Assembly: GCA_000987045.1 (NCBI GenBank)
Contig: LAKY01000072.1
Coordinates: 51,381 to 115,380, forward strand
Direction: 5' to 3'
DNA: 64,000 nucleotides
DNA from: Clostridiales bacterium PH28_bin88
GTDB lineage: Bacteria > Bacillota > PH28-bin88
Part shown: one piece after another, positions 43,866-52,104 of the stretch
Numbering within the stretch: position 1 is the first letter of the stretch
How the letters are laid out: every line of letters begins with the position of its first letter
The notes under the pieces: model-generated
What the model was told of the DNA's origin: nothing
What the model saw: the letters and a program-made list of their open reading frames with translations, nothing else
Databases searched by the model: none
Program-made: the position numbers and the translations under genes

Positions 43866-45104
43866 TTATTCATATACCTTTTCGTCAATAAGGTCTGCAT
43901 TGGTCGCATCTGCCTCCACATCCCGCATGGTGTCGCGCCGGGTCTTCAACTGGCTATAGAACTCGTGCTGGATGATGAGGTCCATGATCTCGTTGGTGCC
44001 GGTCCAGATCATGATGAGGCGGATATCTCTCAGCATCCTTTCCACCGGGTAAACGTTTGTATAGCCGATGCCGCCCATGATTTGCATGGCGTGGTTGACC
44101 ACCTCCCAGGCAGTCTCGGTGGCCAGCTTCTTGCATTCCGAGACCAGCCGCCGGGCGAGGCTGGGATCAACGCCAGTGTCCACCGCCCGGGCGGTGACAT
44201 AGACCAGGCTACGGGCAGCATCAAGTTTGGTAAGGCTGTCGGCAACCTTGAAACTTACCGCCTGGAAGTCTTTGATCTTCCGGCCGAAGGCCTTGCGCTT
44301 GGTGCTGTAGCTGGTTGCCACCTCCAGGGCGGCCCTGGCCATTCCCAGGGCACCGGCAGCACTGGTCATCCGCTCGGGGATCATCATGCGGTAAAATATC
44401 TCCGCGGCGCCGTTTTCCCTGCCCAGGAGGTTCTCGGCCGGCACCCGGACGTCCTTGAATACCACCCGCCCCGCCCCGCCCCCGCGGGTGCCCATTAGAC
44501 CATAGAGGTGCTCTACACGCACCCCCGTTCCCCTGTCCACAATAAATGCGCTGACGGACTGATGGGGTTGGCCGTTCGGATCGGTCTTGGCATAGACCAA
44601 AAAGTAGTCCGCGCCCTCAGCCCCCACAATGAAACGCTTCTGGCCAGTTAGATAATAGTAATTCCCCTCCCGACGGGCTATGGTGGTAGTCCCGAAAAAG
44701 TCAGAACCGCCACGGGGTTCGGTAAGGGCCTCGGCGCAGAATAACTGACCCTCCAACGTGGGCCGCAGGTACTTTTCCCTTAGTTCCGTCGTATCGAAGG
44801 CATTGATCGCCTCACCCACAATGCTGGGCATGGAGTAGAGGCAAGCAAGGCTGGTACCCAACACCCCCACTTCCTCCAGGGCCACCACCTCGTCAGCCCA
44901 ATTCAGCCCGCGACCGCCGTACTCCGCCGGGAACCTCAGCCCGAGTAAGTGATCGTCTGCCAGAGACCGCACATAGTCCTTTGGAAAAATCACTTTTTCT
45001 GCATCCATGTCCAGGATGAGTTGACGACTTACCTTTTCAGCGACAAATTTCCGTACTTCCGCCCCCAGGGCTCTCTGTCCCTCGGTAAGCATAAATTCAA
45101 ACAC
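43866..45104 (-). CDS. Acyl-CoA dehydrogenase
   Basis: FAD enzyme (412 aa) introducing an alpha,beta double bond into an acyl-CoA. Seen are [22 protein letters not shown] (FAD/acyl site) and [22 protein letters not shown] near the C-terminus. At the usual catalytic position the motif is WTGTNEI, Thr where MCAD-type enzymes have Glu (YEGT). A glutamate in [13 protein letters not shown] falls where isovaleryl-CoA dehydrogenase has its base. GTG 45104 has AGGAGGG upstream; ATG 45092 is possible. It is the second gene behind the MerR regulator. Confidence 0.92.
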   Translation of the reverse strand: MFEFMLTEGQRALGAEVRKFVAEKVSRQLILDMDAEKVIFPKDYVRSLADDHLLGLRFPAEYGGRGLNWADEVVALEEVGVLGTSLACLYSMPSIVGEAINAFDTTELREKYLRPTLEGQLFCAEALTEPRGGSDFFGTTTIARREGNYYYLTGQKRFIVGAEGADYFLVYAKTDPNGQPHQSVSAFIVDRGTGVRVEHLYGLMGTRGGGAGRVVFKDVRVPAENLLGRENGAAEIFYRMMIPERMTSAAGALGMARAALEVATSYSTKRKAFGRKIKDFQAVSFKVADSLTKLDAARSLVYVTARAVDTGVDPSLARRLVSECKKLATETAWEVVNHAMQIMGGIGYTNVYPVERMLRDIRLIMIWTGTNEIMDLIIQHEFYSQLKTRRDTMRDVEADATNADLIDEKVYE

Positions 45105-45136
45105 TTGTCTTTCTCCCTCCTCTCTATCTGCTTACT

Positions 45137-45562
45137 TTACTGAGAACCGCCCCCATTATCACCCCCCTTTTGGTGGTCTTCCAGCATGGTGAGAAAACGG
45201 CGCCGGAACTCGAGGATCTCTTCCTTCATTACAGTCAATTCGCGGATAATCTCTTCTATTTCCGCCAGTCGGCGGTCCCCGTACTCGATGGTCCGACGCA
45301 ACTGTTCCTGCTCGGAGGGATCTACATCATAGAGGTCCAACATTTCTTTGATTTCGCTCAAAGAAAAACCAAAACGCTTACCCCTGAGGATTAATTTCAG
45401 TCTGGCCCGGTCCCTGGGGGTGTACAGGCGCTGCTGTACGTCATCCCGCCGGATGGGAGACAGCAAGCCGACTTCTTCATAATAGCGGATTGTCCGTGGT
45501 GTAACCCCAAACTCATCCGCCAGTTCAGAGATGGTGTACACAACGCCAGGGGTTTCCCTCAT
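45137..45562 (-). CDS. MerR family regulator, LiuR-like
   Basis: A 141-residue MerR protein. The N-terminal winged helix reads YTISELADEFGVTPRTIRYYEEVGLLSPIRRDDVQQRLYTPRDRARL and a coiled-coil dimerisation helix follows; no metal-binding cysteines are present, so it senses something else. The first gene of an operon with acyl-CoA dehydrogenase and acyl-CoA synthetase, preceded by an operator that matches the LiuR motif of branched-chain amino acid and fatty acid degradation. ATG follows GAGGTGAGGAC. Autoregulation of the operon is likely. Confidence 0.85.
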   Translation of the reverse strand: MRETPGVVYTISELADEFGVTPRTIRYYEEVGLLSPIRRDDVQQRLYTPRDRARLKLILRGKRFGFSLSEIKEMLDLYDVDPSEQEQLRRTIEYGDRRLAEIEEIIRELTVMKEEILEFRRRFLTMLEDHQKGGDNGGGSQ

Positions 45563-45590
45563 GTCCTCACCTCAAACTCGTTTTAAGAAT

Positions 45591-45619
45591 ATTCTACCGC
45601 CAGTTTACGTTAACGTCAA
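45591..45619 (-). promoter_or_regulatory. Promoter with overlapping LiuR-type operator
   Basis: Promoter TTGACG (45619-45614), 17-bp spacer, TAGAAT (45596-45591). The 16-bp near-perfect palindrome TTTACGTTAACGTCAA (45604-45619) covers the -35 box and much of the spacer and resembles the reported LiuR consensus. It lies directly upstream of the MerR gene. Confidence 0.8.
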
Positions 45620-45629
45620 TCTATCGATG

Positions 45630-45656
45630 AAAAAAATGCCCCTGGGGCGGGGCATT
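45630..45656 (-). terminator. Intrinsic terminator of the long-chain acyl-CoA ligase gene
   Basis: Stem ATGCCCC/GGGGCAT followed on the minus strand by seven T. It lies 13 bp past the ligase stop codon and just before the LiuR-type promoter. Confidence 0.85.
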
Positions 45657-45669
45657 GATATGTCAGCGT

Positions 45670-47352
45670 TTATGTTGCCTTCGGGAGTTTCTTTCTCTCT
45701 TCTTCCACAAGGAGGCGGCGGAGGATCTTGCCGATCATGCTCTTGGGCAGACTATCCCGAAACTCCACCAGCCTGGGCACCTTGTACTTGGCCATTTTGC
45801 CCCTGCAGAATTCGATAATCTCCTCGGCCGTGGCTTCCTGTCCTTCTTTCAGGACGATGTAGGCCTTAACGGTCTCGCCACGGTACTCGTCCGGCACGGC
45901 AGCTACCACTGCTTCCTGTACCTTGGGATGAGTATAGAGTACTTCTTCAATTTCCCTGGGATAAATGTTATAGCCGCCCGCAATAATCATATCCTTTTTT
46001 CTGTCGACAATATAGAAGTACCCATCCTCGTCCATCCTAGCCATGTCACCGGTAAATAGCCAGCCATCTCTCAGGACAGCGGCGGTCTCATCGGGGTTTT
46101 CCCAGTAACCCTGCATTACCTGGGGGCCCTTGACCGCAAGTTCGCCGATTTCCCCCGGGGGCAGTTCTTCGCCGGTCTCCAGGCTGGCCACCTTGGCCAT
46201 CGTGTTGGGAACAGGCACACCGATACTACCGGATTTGCGCAGGCCGAAAAGCGGGTTGCAGTGAGTTACCGGGGTGGTCTCAGACAGACCGTAGCCCTCC
46301 ACCAGCTTGCCGCCCGTAATCTCCTCGAATTTAGCCTGTACTTCTACAGGCAGGGCAGCGCCACCGCTAATACAGGCAGTAATGGAACGCAGGTTGTATT
46401 TTTTCACTTCCGGGTAATTATTGATGGCTACATACATGGTGGGTACCCCGGGAAACAGGGTAGGCCTGTACTTATTAATGGTTTTCAGTACATCTTTGAC
46501 AATAAACTGGGGCAGCAGCACCAGAGCGGCTCCGGCTTGTACTCCCAGGTTTAAGCAGGTGGTCATACCGTAGCTGTGGAAGAGGGGCAGGGCAGTCAGG
46601 ATAATTTCCTTCCCCTCCTGGAGTTGGCTAAACCACGCCCTTACCTGGAGGGTATTACTCAACAGGTTTTTGTGGGTAAGCGCAGCACCCTTGGGAATTC
46701 CGGTGGTACCGCCGGTGTACATTAAAAGCGCCACGTCGCCAGGGGTATTTTCCACCTTGGGTGCCTGGCCCGGTGAATAGTGCTTTAAGAGGTCTTGCAA
46801 CAGGTGGGTTTGTCCGTCTCTGGCGATTGCCACCCGGTGACCATCCTTTTTCTCCTTCAGCAAAGTAAACAGGACCTTTAGCAATGGTGGAAAATACTCC
46901 TTGATGTTTGTTACAATAACGTGCCGGAGATTGGTCCTGGCCCGCACTTTCTGGACAAGCGGGTAGAATTTGCTCAAGGTTAAGATGACTTCAGCACCCG
47001 AGTTTTTTAACTGGGATTCCAGCTCCCTTTCCACATAAAGGGGATTGGTAGGAACGATGATGCCGCCGGCCTTCAGTACCCCGTAATAGGCAAAGACGAA
47101 CTGGGGGCAGTTAGGCAGGTGGATGGCCACCCGGTCGCCTTTTTTTATGCCCAGGCTCGCCAAAGCTGCGGCAAAGGTATCCGCCAGGTCTTTGATCTGC
47201 TTGTAGGTCATCCTAGCTCCCATAAAGATAGTGGCGGTTTGCGACGGCATCTTGCGGCCTGTTTCCTCCAATGCCCGGTGCATGGGAATATCCGGGATAA
47301 CCACCTCAGCCGGAACTGATTTTTCGTAGTGATTTTGCCAAGGCTTGGACAT
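45670..47352 (-). CDS. Long-chain fatty acid-CoA ligase
   Basis: AMP-forming acyl-CoA synthetase (560 aa). Motifs: LLMYTGGTTGIPKGAALTH (AMP loop), VEGYGLSETTPVTH, TGDMARMDEDGYFYIVDRKKDMIIAGGYNIYPREIEE and MIGKILRRLL with the C-terminal catalytic lysine. Length and motifs match FadD/LcfA. I use ATG 47352, preceded by AAAGGAGGGG; a longer in-frame extension to 47442 has no ribosome site. It has its own terminator, and a FadR-like palindrome lies about 475 bp upstream. Confidence 0.92.
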   Translation of the reverse strand: MSKPWQNHYEKSVPAEVVIPDIPMHRALEETGRKMPSQTATIFMGARMTYKQIKDLADTFAAALASLGIKKGDRVAIHLPNCPQFVFAYYGVLKAGGIIVPTNPLYVERELESQLKNSGAEVILTLSKFYPLVQKVRARTNLRHVIVTNIKEYFPPLLKVLFTLLKEKKDGHRVAIARDGQTHLLQDLLKHYSPGQAPKVENTPGDVALLMYTGGTTGIPKGAALTHKNLLSNTLQVRAWFSQLQEGKEIILTALPLFHSYGMTTCLNLGVQAGAALVLLPQFIVKDVLKTINKYRPTLFPGVPTMYVAINNYPEVKKYNLRSITACISGGAALPVEVQAKFEEITGGKLVEGYGLSETTPVTHCNPLFGLRKSGSIGVPVPNTMAKVASLETGEELPPGEIGELAVKGPQVMQGYWENPDETAAVLRDGWLFTGDMARMDEDGYFYIVDRKKDMIIAGGYNIYPREIEEVLYTHPKVQEAVVAAVPDEYRGETVKAYIVLKEGQEATAEEIIEFCRGKMAKYKVPRLVEFRDSLPKSMIGKILRRLLVEEERKKLPKAT

Positions 47353-47604
47353 GTTAACCCCTCCTTTCCGGTTCCTTGTTGATAGACTACCGCTAACCAT
47401 AATGCAAACTTCTGGCTTATCAAACACCCCCTCTTTTTCCATACCATCTTACCGCTGCTTGATTATTCCCACTTTTCCAGGTACAGAAGAACAAGTATAG
47501 CCCACCAATTTCCATGGCAATCCGGGAGGTCTGCCGGAAAGTGTCAATGCCCAAAATCCCGAGGCGGAACTCTGTCGATCACCTTTCCCAGTAAAAGTGT
47601 ATTC
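47353..47604. other. Intergenic stretch upstream of the acyl-CoA ligase
   Basis: No convincing gene, RNA or repeat seen. It probably holds the leader of the ligase gene. Together with the doubtful frame at 47605-47859 it makes about 500 bp of mostly non-coding DNA, AT-richer than its surroundings. Confidence 0.5.
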
Positions 47605-47859
47605 TTATCTTTCATGTTTTCTGACTTTTATTGTTGGAGCAGCAACAAGCCTGATATTGCCGTTGGCTGCCTTATCCTTTTTTATCTGATGAATTCTTGT
47701 TACTGGGACACCCAACTCCGCAACAACAATAAAATTACCGGTAATCCTAAGTGCACAGGAATTTTGATAATTCATAGAAATTGTGATAGAAATATTCGGC
47801 AATGAATAAAGATATTCCTTCTTCGTGAATGAATCTTCATTCAATATTTTGCGCATCAA
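47605..47859 (-). CDS. Doubtful small open reading frame
   Basis: An 84-residue frame opening TTG-ATG just after a terminator hairpin, with no ribosome site. The translation is moderately hydrophobic in the middle (LRITGNFIVVAELGVPVTRI) and matches no family that I recognise. A perfect FadR-type palindrome lies within its first codons, which argues for regulatory DNA rather than a gene. Confidence 0.22.
   Translation of the reverse strand: MMRKILNEDSFTKKEYLYSLPNISITISMNYQNSCALRITGNFIVVAELGVPVTRIHQIKKDKAANGNIRLVAAPTIKVRKHER
47826..47843. promoter_or_regulatory. FadR/YsiA-type operator palindrome
   Basis: TGAATGAATCTTCATTCA is a perfect TGAATGA-N4-TCATTCA inverted repeat. It matches the half sites of the B. 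subtilis FadR (YsiA) box for fatty acid degradation genes. Another short dyad GAATA-N4-TATTC lies at 47804-47817. The next gene downstream on the minus strand is the long-chain acyl-CoA ligase. Confidence 0.5.
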
Positions 47860-47866
47860 AAGTTAG

Positions 47867-47894
47867 GCCCTGCCAGAAAAAAGGATGGCAGGGC
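47867..47894 (-). terminator. Probable terminator of the toxin-antitoxin operon
   Basis: Perfect stem GCCCTGCCA/TGGCAGGGC 10 bp past the PIN gene stop. The T-tract on the minus strand is weak (CTAACTTTTG). Confidence 0.55.
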
Positions 47895-47903
47895 TGCTGA
47901 ACT

Positions 47904-48383
47904 CTATTTTCTTTTCTTTTTTTGGGAACCGCTCGTGGCCAGGATCTGAGGCAGGTCCTTGAAAGGGAAAAAACCGAAGTCCCGGTAGTGGTTGCTAAAG
48001 TCTACGCACTGGTCAAGACCCAATCTAAGCATGACGGCAAAGCTGGTAGCATCCGTATAACTGTAAAGTTTTTGCGGGTTCTTTTTCAGGATCTCCCTTG
48101 CTACATCCTCGTCATACTCCATGACCCGCTCAATGTTCAGTTCCTGGGTAACCTCCAACCACTGGCAGGCTTGATGGTAGCCCAGTTCCCGCAACACCAG
48201 ATTATAGGTCTCAGCTACCACCATGTTGGTGGTAACCAGTCTCCACCGGTCCCTGGCGAGTTCGGTAAAGAGATCCCTGGCTTTCCGGTGCTGGCTGTCA
48301 TTGCTCGCAAAACAGGCGTAAAAAGCTGAAGTATCAACGAAGATAACCTGTTCCTTGATAGTATTAGGTATCCTGAGAACCAT
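47904..48383 (-). CDS. PIN-domain ribonuclease toxin (VapC-type)
   Basis: A 159-residue PIN-fold nuclease. The acidic residues are visible: Asp in IFVDTSAFYACF at the N-terminus, Glu in MVVAETYNLVLREL, Asp in YSYTDATSFAVM and Asp in QCVDFSNHYRDFGF. The ATG at 48383 follows GGGAGTGGGAG and overlaps the upstream AbrB-type antitoxin gene by 20 bp. The Lys/Arg-rich C-terminus (SQKKKRK) may help RNA binding. Toxic activity is inferred from the gene pair. Confidence 0.85.
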   Translation of the reverse strand: MVLRIPNTIKEQVIFVDTSAFYACFASNDSQHRKARDLFTELARDRWRLVTTNMVVAETYNLVLRELGYHQACQWLEVTQELNIERVMEYDEDVAREILKKNPQKLYSYTDATSFAVMLRLGLDQCVDFSNHYRDFGFFPFKDLPQILATSGSQKKKRK

Positions 48384-48654
48384 GGCTCCCACTCCCGGCA
48401 ACCTTTAAGTACTGGTCATGCTGCTGGGCAACATCGGGGCGCCTGCCTTCCCCCATACCCATCATCTGCAGCAGAGGGTGGGCCAAAGTGAACGGGCGCA
48501 AAGGCTTAACCCGGTGCATCTCGATCCACCCGTCCCCCATGTAGAACTCCACCTCATCATCCTTTTTCAGCCTGGAATTCTGCATGACCTCGTCAGGGAG
48601 TACGATAATACCGTCCCCCAGCATTTTAATCTTGTAGCTACGACCTGTCATCAT
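48364..48654 (-). CDS. AbrB/SpoVT-like antitoxin
   Basis: A 96-residue protein whose first ~50 residues (YKIKMLGDGIIVLPDEVMQNSRLKKDDEVEFYMGDGWIEMHRV) form a swapped-hairpin AbrB/SpoVT DNA-binding domain, as in VapB-type antitoxins. The remaining tail would wrap the toxin. GAGGTG precedes the ATG. It is the first gene of the pair and probably represses it. Confidence 0.8.
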   Translation of the reverse strand: MMTGRSYKIKMLGDGIIVLPDEVMQNSRLKKDDEVEFYMGDGWIEMHRVKPLRPFTLAHPLLQMMGMGEGRRPDVAQQHDQYLKVAGSGSHGSQDT

Positions 48655-48765
48655 GCTTTCACCTCACTGATGCTTTAGTACTTTTCCTGGATAAGGATTC
48701 GCTCAACGCAAACGTGATTCCTGCCGTTAAACGGCCATCCGACAAAGGCTCCCAGGTTTAGTACA

Positions 48766-48823
48766 ACATTCCCACACTTCTACCTTAACCAACATTGTAC
48801 CTACTAGATGTTGGTTGGAATGT
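48766..48823. repeat. Nested inverted repeat between marR and the antitoxin gene
   Basis: Inner arms AACCAACAT (48787-48795) and ATGTTGGTT (48808-48816). Outer arms ACATTCC (48766-48772) and GGAATGT (48817-48823), the latter directly joined to the inner arm. No T-tract, so it is not a standard terminator. An RNA structure or operator is possible. Confidence 0.5.
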
Positions 48824-48871
48824 CGGAAAAGCAGCACCTAAGACGATCAGGCAGAGGGTCAAAGCAACATT

Positions 48872-49333
48872 TTAGCGAGCCATCAAGCAGGAGGTTGCCC
48901 CGCCGGCCTCAGCTAATCCTGCTAGTTTTTCAAGTAATTCTATCAGGTAACGGGCATCATTATCCCCCAGGGATTCCAGGAGACCAGCCAGGCGACGGTG
49001 CCGGTCGCTTTTCATTTTCTGTAATAAACAGTGCCCTTCGGGGGTAACGTCTAACAATACCACCCGGCGGTCATTGGTACCCTGTCGACGGGAAATCAAA
49101 CCCTGGGCCAGGAGGGTATCGGCTAAACCGGTTACCGCTGCGGGTGTAACTCCCAGCAACCCGGACAGATCGGATACCCGGGAAGGCCCTTTAATGTGCA
49201 GGAGATGCATTAAAAACATCTGTGCCCCGCTCATCCCCTGCGGGTTCTGACCCCGTCCTACTTTCAGGTAAGAAACCAGCAGATGCAACTGGCGGTCCAT
49301 TCTGGCTGCCAGGTCTAGCATTTCATTACCCAT
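48872..49333 (-). CDS. MarR family transcriptional regulator
   Basis: A 153-residue winged-helix repressor. The DNA-binding core is GPSRVSDLSGLLGVTPAAVTGLADTLLAQGLISRRQGTNDRRVVLLDVTPEG, with the conserved DRR of the wing. It lies 12 bp downstream of a drug-exporter gene in the same operon. The exporter promoter carries matching repeats, so it probably represses its own operon until a ligand binds. Confidence 0.88.
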   Translation of the reverse strand: MGNEMLDLAARMDRQLHLLVSYLKVGRGQNPQGMSGAQMFLMHLLHIKGPSRVSDLSGLLGVTPAAVTGLADTLLAQGLISRRQGTNDRRVVLLDVTPEGHCLLQKMKSDRHRRLAGLLESLGDNDARYLIELLEKLAGLAEAGGATSCLMAR

Positions 49334-49345
49334 CCTTACCCCTCC

Positions 49346-50914
49346 TTAAGCATTTTCCGGTTCCGGTTCCCCCTTCCCGGGAAACGGCTCATGAGTTACT
49401 CCCGGGTGATTCTTCTTCCGCAAAGGAATTTCTTTTAAAAAGAACCCTGCCACTAATCCTGCTGCCGTTACTACCGTCGCCACCAGGAATACCTCGTGAA
49501 TGGAGGTTGCCAGTGCCTGGCGCAAGCCAGCCCGGAGTCCTTCCAGGCCGGGGTCCGTCAGTCCCTGCATACCGCCACGGCTGAGGATTACCTGGGGGTT
49601 AAATTTATATCCTAACTGGTCCAGAGTTCCGGTAGGCAATACCTTAACCAGTTCACGGTTGAGGCGACCGCTCATCAGCGTTCCCATCACCGCTACCCCT
49701 ACTGTACCCCCAATACTGCGGAAGAACTGGATTGAAGAAGTGGCCACACCTAACTGGCTGTAAGGCAAAGCGTTCTGTACCACCAGGATGTAAATGGGCA
49801 TGGTTACACCCAAACCAATACCCAGGACGACCATGTTAAACACCACTTCACCGTGAGTGGAATTTACGCCCATCCTGGACAATAGGAACATTCCGGCTAC
49901 CACGAAGACCAGTCCCCCGATACTGATGTAACGGTAACGCCCCCAGCGCGAAAGCATCTGGCCGCTGACAGCGCTGGACATCACATTTGCCAGCATCATC
50001 GGAGTCAAGACCAGACCCGAACTGGTAGCGCTGGAACCGATAACCCCCTGGATATACAGGGGGAGAAACATCATGGAACCGAAAAGGCCAACACCGGTCA
50101 AGAAAACAATCACAGCGGACAGAGTAAAAATTGGGTTTTCGAACAGCGAAAAAGGCAACAAGGGCTCACGGGCTTTCCTTTCAATAAGGCTGAAGGTTGA
50201 TAGCATCACCGCTGATACCACCAACAAGCCCAGCACCCTGGGTGACCCCCAAGCATACCCCTGGCCGGCCCAGGATAGGGCTAGCAGGAGAGGAACCGCA
50301 CCCAGCACAAGAGTATATGCCCCGGCGTAGTCCACCCGCCGGTCCTTCCCGCCTTCCACCCGGGGCAAGCCCTTCCACAGCACGGCCCAAGCCACCAGCC
50401 CCACCGGCAGGTTGATGTAAAACACCCACCGCCAGGAGAGGTGGTCAGTAAAATACCCACCGACCAGCGGCCCGATGATGCTGGCCAGTCCGAATACCGC
50501 TCCAAAAACTCCCTGCCACTTGCCCCGTTCCGCCGGCGGGAAGATATCCCCGATAGTTGAAAGGGCGCTCGCCATCACCATCCCGGCCCCGATCCCTTGA
50601 AATCCGCGAAATGCAATTAGGTGTTCCATAGTACGCGAGATACCGCAAAGCCACGAACCTGCCAGAAAGACCGCTATCCCAGCCAGAAAAACAGGCCGGC
50701 GCCCGTAGATATCGGACAGCCTGCCAAATACCGGTATCGCCACGGTGGACGCCAGCATGTAAGCGGTAAATACCCAGCTGTACAGTTCCAGTCCTCCCAG
50801 GTCGGCTACTACCTGGGGCAGAGCGGTATTAACCACCGTCTGGTCCAGGGCAGCAGTCAGCATGGCCAGCAAGACGCCGGCCATCACAATCATTTTCTCC
50901 CTTTTTCCTTCCAC
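49346..50914 (-). CDS. MFS exporter, DHA2 family (EmrB/QacA type)
   Basis: A 522-residue proton-driven efflux protein with about 14 transmembrane helices. Motif C-like sequences and the N-terminal [56 protein letters not shown] (motifs D1 and A) are typical of DHA2 exporters. Start GTG 50914 is six bases after GGAAGGAGAG; the ATG at 50938 has no ribosome site. First gene of an operon with marR. Substrate unknown. Confidence 0.9.
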   Translation of the reverse strand: MEGKREKMIVMAGVLLAMLTAALDQTVVNTALPQVVADLGGLELYSWVFTAYMLASTVAIPVFGRLSDIYGRRPVFLAGIAVFLAGSWLCGISRTMEHLIAFRGFQGIGAGMVMASALSTIGDIFPPAERGKWQGVFGAVFGLASIIGPLVGGYFTDHLSWRWVFYINLPVGLVAWAVLWKGLPRVEGGKDRRVDYAGAYTLVLGAVPLLLALSWAGQGYAWGSPRVLGLLVVSAVMLSTFSLIERKAREPLLPFSLFENPIFTLSAVIVFLTGVGLFGSMMFLPLYIQGVIGSSATSSGLVLTPMMLANVMSSAVSGQMLSRWGRYRYISIGGLVFVVAGMFLLSRMGVNSTHGEVVFNMVVLGIGLGVTMPIYILVVQNALPYSQLGVATSSIQFFRSIGGTVGVAVMGTLMSGRLNRELVKVLPTGTLDQLGYKFNPQVILSRGGMQGLTDPGLEGLRAGLRQALATSIHEVFLVATVVTAAGLVAGFFLKEIPLRKKNHPGVTHEPFPGKGEPEPENA

Positions 50915-50944
50915 TAAAAACTCTCCTTCCAACCTCATGGATGT

Positions 50945-50999
50945 TTTAGTTTCTAAACAATTTAGTTTCTATAATACTCCTCTGGCCGGCCTGTGTCAA
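50945..50999 (-). promoter_or_regulatory. Promoter and probable MarR operator of the exporter operon
   Basis: TTGACA (50999-50994), 17-bp spacer, TATTAT (50976-50971). At and after the -10 box lie two direct copies of TTTAGTTTCTA (50945-50955 and 50961-50971), 16 bp apart, together forming a CTAAA-CAA-TTTAG dyad. The position suits steric repression by the co-transcribed MarR protein. Confidence 0.7.
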
Positions 51000-51024
51000 G
51001 AGACAATGCCAGATAATAACGAGG

Positions 51025-51051
51025 AAGCCTCCTGGTCGGAGCAGGAGGCTT
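51025..51051 (-). terminator. Probable terminator of the menaquinone operon
   Basis: Perfect 10-bp stem AAGCCTCCTG/CAGGAGGCTT about 50 bp past the mqnA stop. The following T-tract is poor (CCTCGTTATTATC). Confidence 0.55.
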
Positions 51052-51101
51052 CTACAAGACATCGAGGATTGAATTTATCCCGGTAATTAATAAAATCTCT
51101 T

Positions 51102-51938
51102 TTACAGCGGATCCTCACCCCATACCTTGAGGGTGACCTTAGGAGGGATCAGGCCGCAGATCTGGGCATGGGCATAATACCGCAGCAGTGCCTTCCTGTA
51201 TGCCTGGTCGAACTCCAACTTGAGGCCACCGTAATATCTTTCCACAGCTTCAGGTTCCAACTGGTACCGGTTACGGGCTTTTTCCATCAGGCGGGGCATG
51301 TTTATTACGGCCAGGTTCTTGCACGCCAGCAGCGCCTTACTGATGAAGTCTACCTGGACGGGATACTGTAGAGCGAACTCTCGCCGTGCCACCCACAGGG
51401 CGTACACCATAGGTTCAGTAGTAAATTCCTTCCATGTGGCGGCAAGATCCAGAACATGCAACCCGGGCATTTCCTTCTGCCCCACCATAGCCCTTGGGCC
51501 AAATAAGAGCACCGCATCGGCTTCCTTAAGCATTTCCGCCAGGCTGCCGCTTCCAGTGATATAATTAACACTCATTTCGAAGTAATGGTCAATGAGGATC
51601 TTTAACAGAACAACGGAGGTAACCGCGGACACCGGTACACAAATAGTCTTCCCGACCAATTGGTGCACCGGTACTTTGCTGAGGAGAAGAATATGGGACG
51701 CCGGCCCATCGGCACTGATGGAGAGATCGGGTAGGATAACACACTTCTGATAATGCCGGGCATATTCAATAGAAGGTAGTGGGGCAATATCCAGTTCCCC
51801 TGCGAAAAACTTCCGGTGCAGTTCCAGGGACTTGCCTTTGACCAGTTCCACACCGAAACGGTCTTCATCCGAGCCGAGGGCCTCGATGATCGGGAGGTAA
51901 TCCAGGCTTTCCACCACACCTAAACGGATCGTTGTCAT
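51102..51938 (-). CDS. mqnA: Chorismate dehydratase, futalosine pathway
   Basis: Converts chorismate to 3-enolpyruvoyl-benzoate, the entry step of the futalosine route to menaquinone. The product (278 aa) has the periplasmic-binding-protein-like fold of MqnA/MqnD: IRLGVVESLDYLPIIEAL at the N-terminus, FAGELDIAPLPSIEYARHY and SVTS-like VPVSAVTSVVLLKIL. MqnA rather than MqnD is favoured by the SIEYA segment and length. ATG 51938 follows GGAGGGG. It is the last gene of the quinone cluster, about 160 bp after the prenyltransferase; the gap holds no clear terminator. Confidence 0.82.
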   Translation of the reverse strand: MTTIRLGVVESLDYLPIIEALGSDEDRFGVELVKGKSLELHRKFFAGELDIAPLPSIEYARHYQKCVILPDLSISADGPASHILLLSKVPVHQLVGKTICVPVSAVTSVVLLKILIDHYFEMSVNYITGSGSLAEMLKEADAVLLFGPRAMVGQKEMPGLHVLDLAATWKEFTTEPMVYALWVARREFALQYPVQVDFISKALLACKNLAVINMPRLMEKARNRYQLEPEAVERYYGGLKLEFDQAYRKALLRYYAHAQICGLIPPKVTLKVWGEDPL

Positions 51939-52104
51939 CTCTCTTTCCCTCCCCTTCCATCTATCGAGATATAACGCATGTGTCCAGATTCCTTTACAGA
52001 GAATTATAATAATATGAGTTTTCATAAAACCTACCGACTAGTTATTCGACAAGGGCACGCAATATTCCTTTGGTAACCGGCTGGTTTCCTGGATAAGTCG
52101 AAAC

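Noticed and set aside
47904..48654. The PIN/AbrB pair as part of a larger defence island
   Set aside because: No other defence genes lie nearby; its neighbours are metabolic and export genes.
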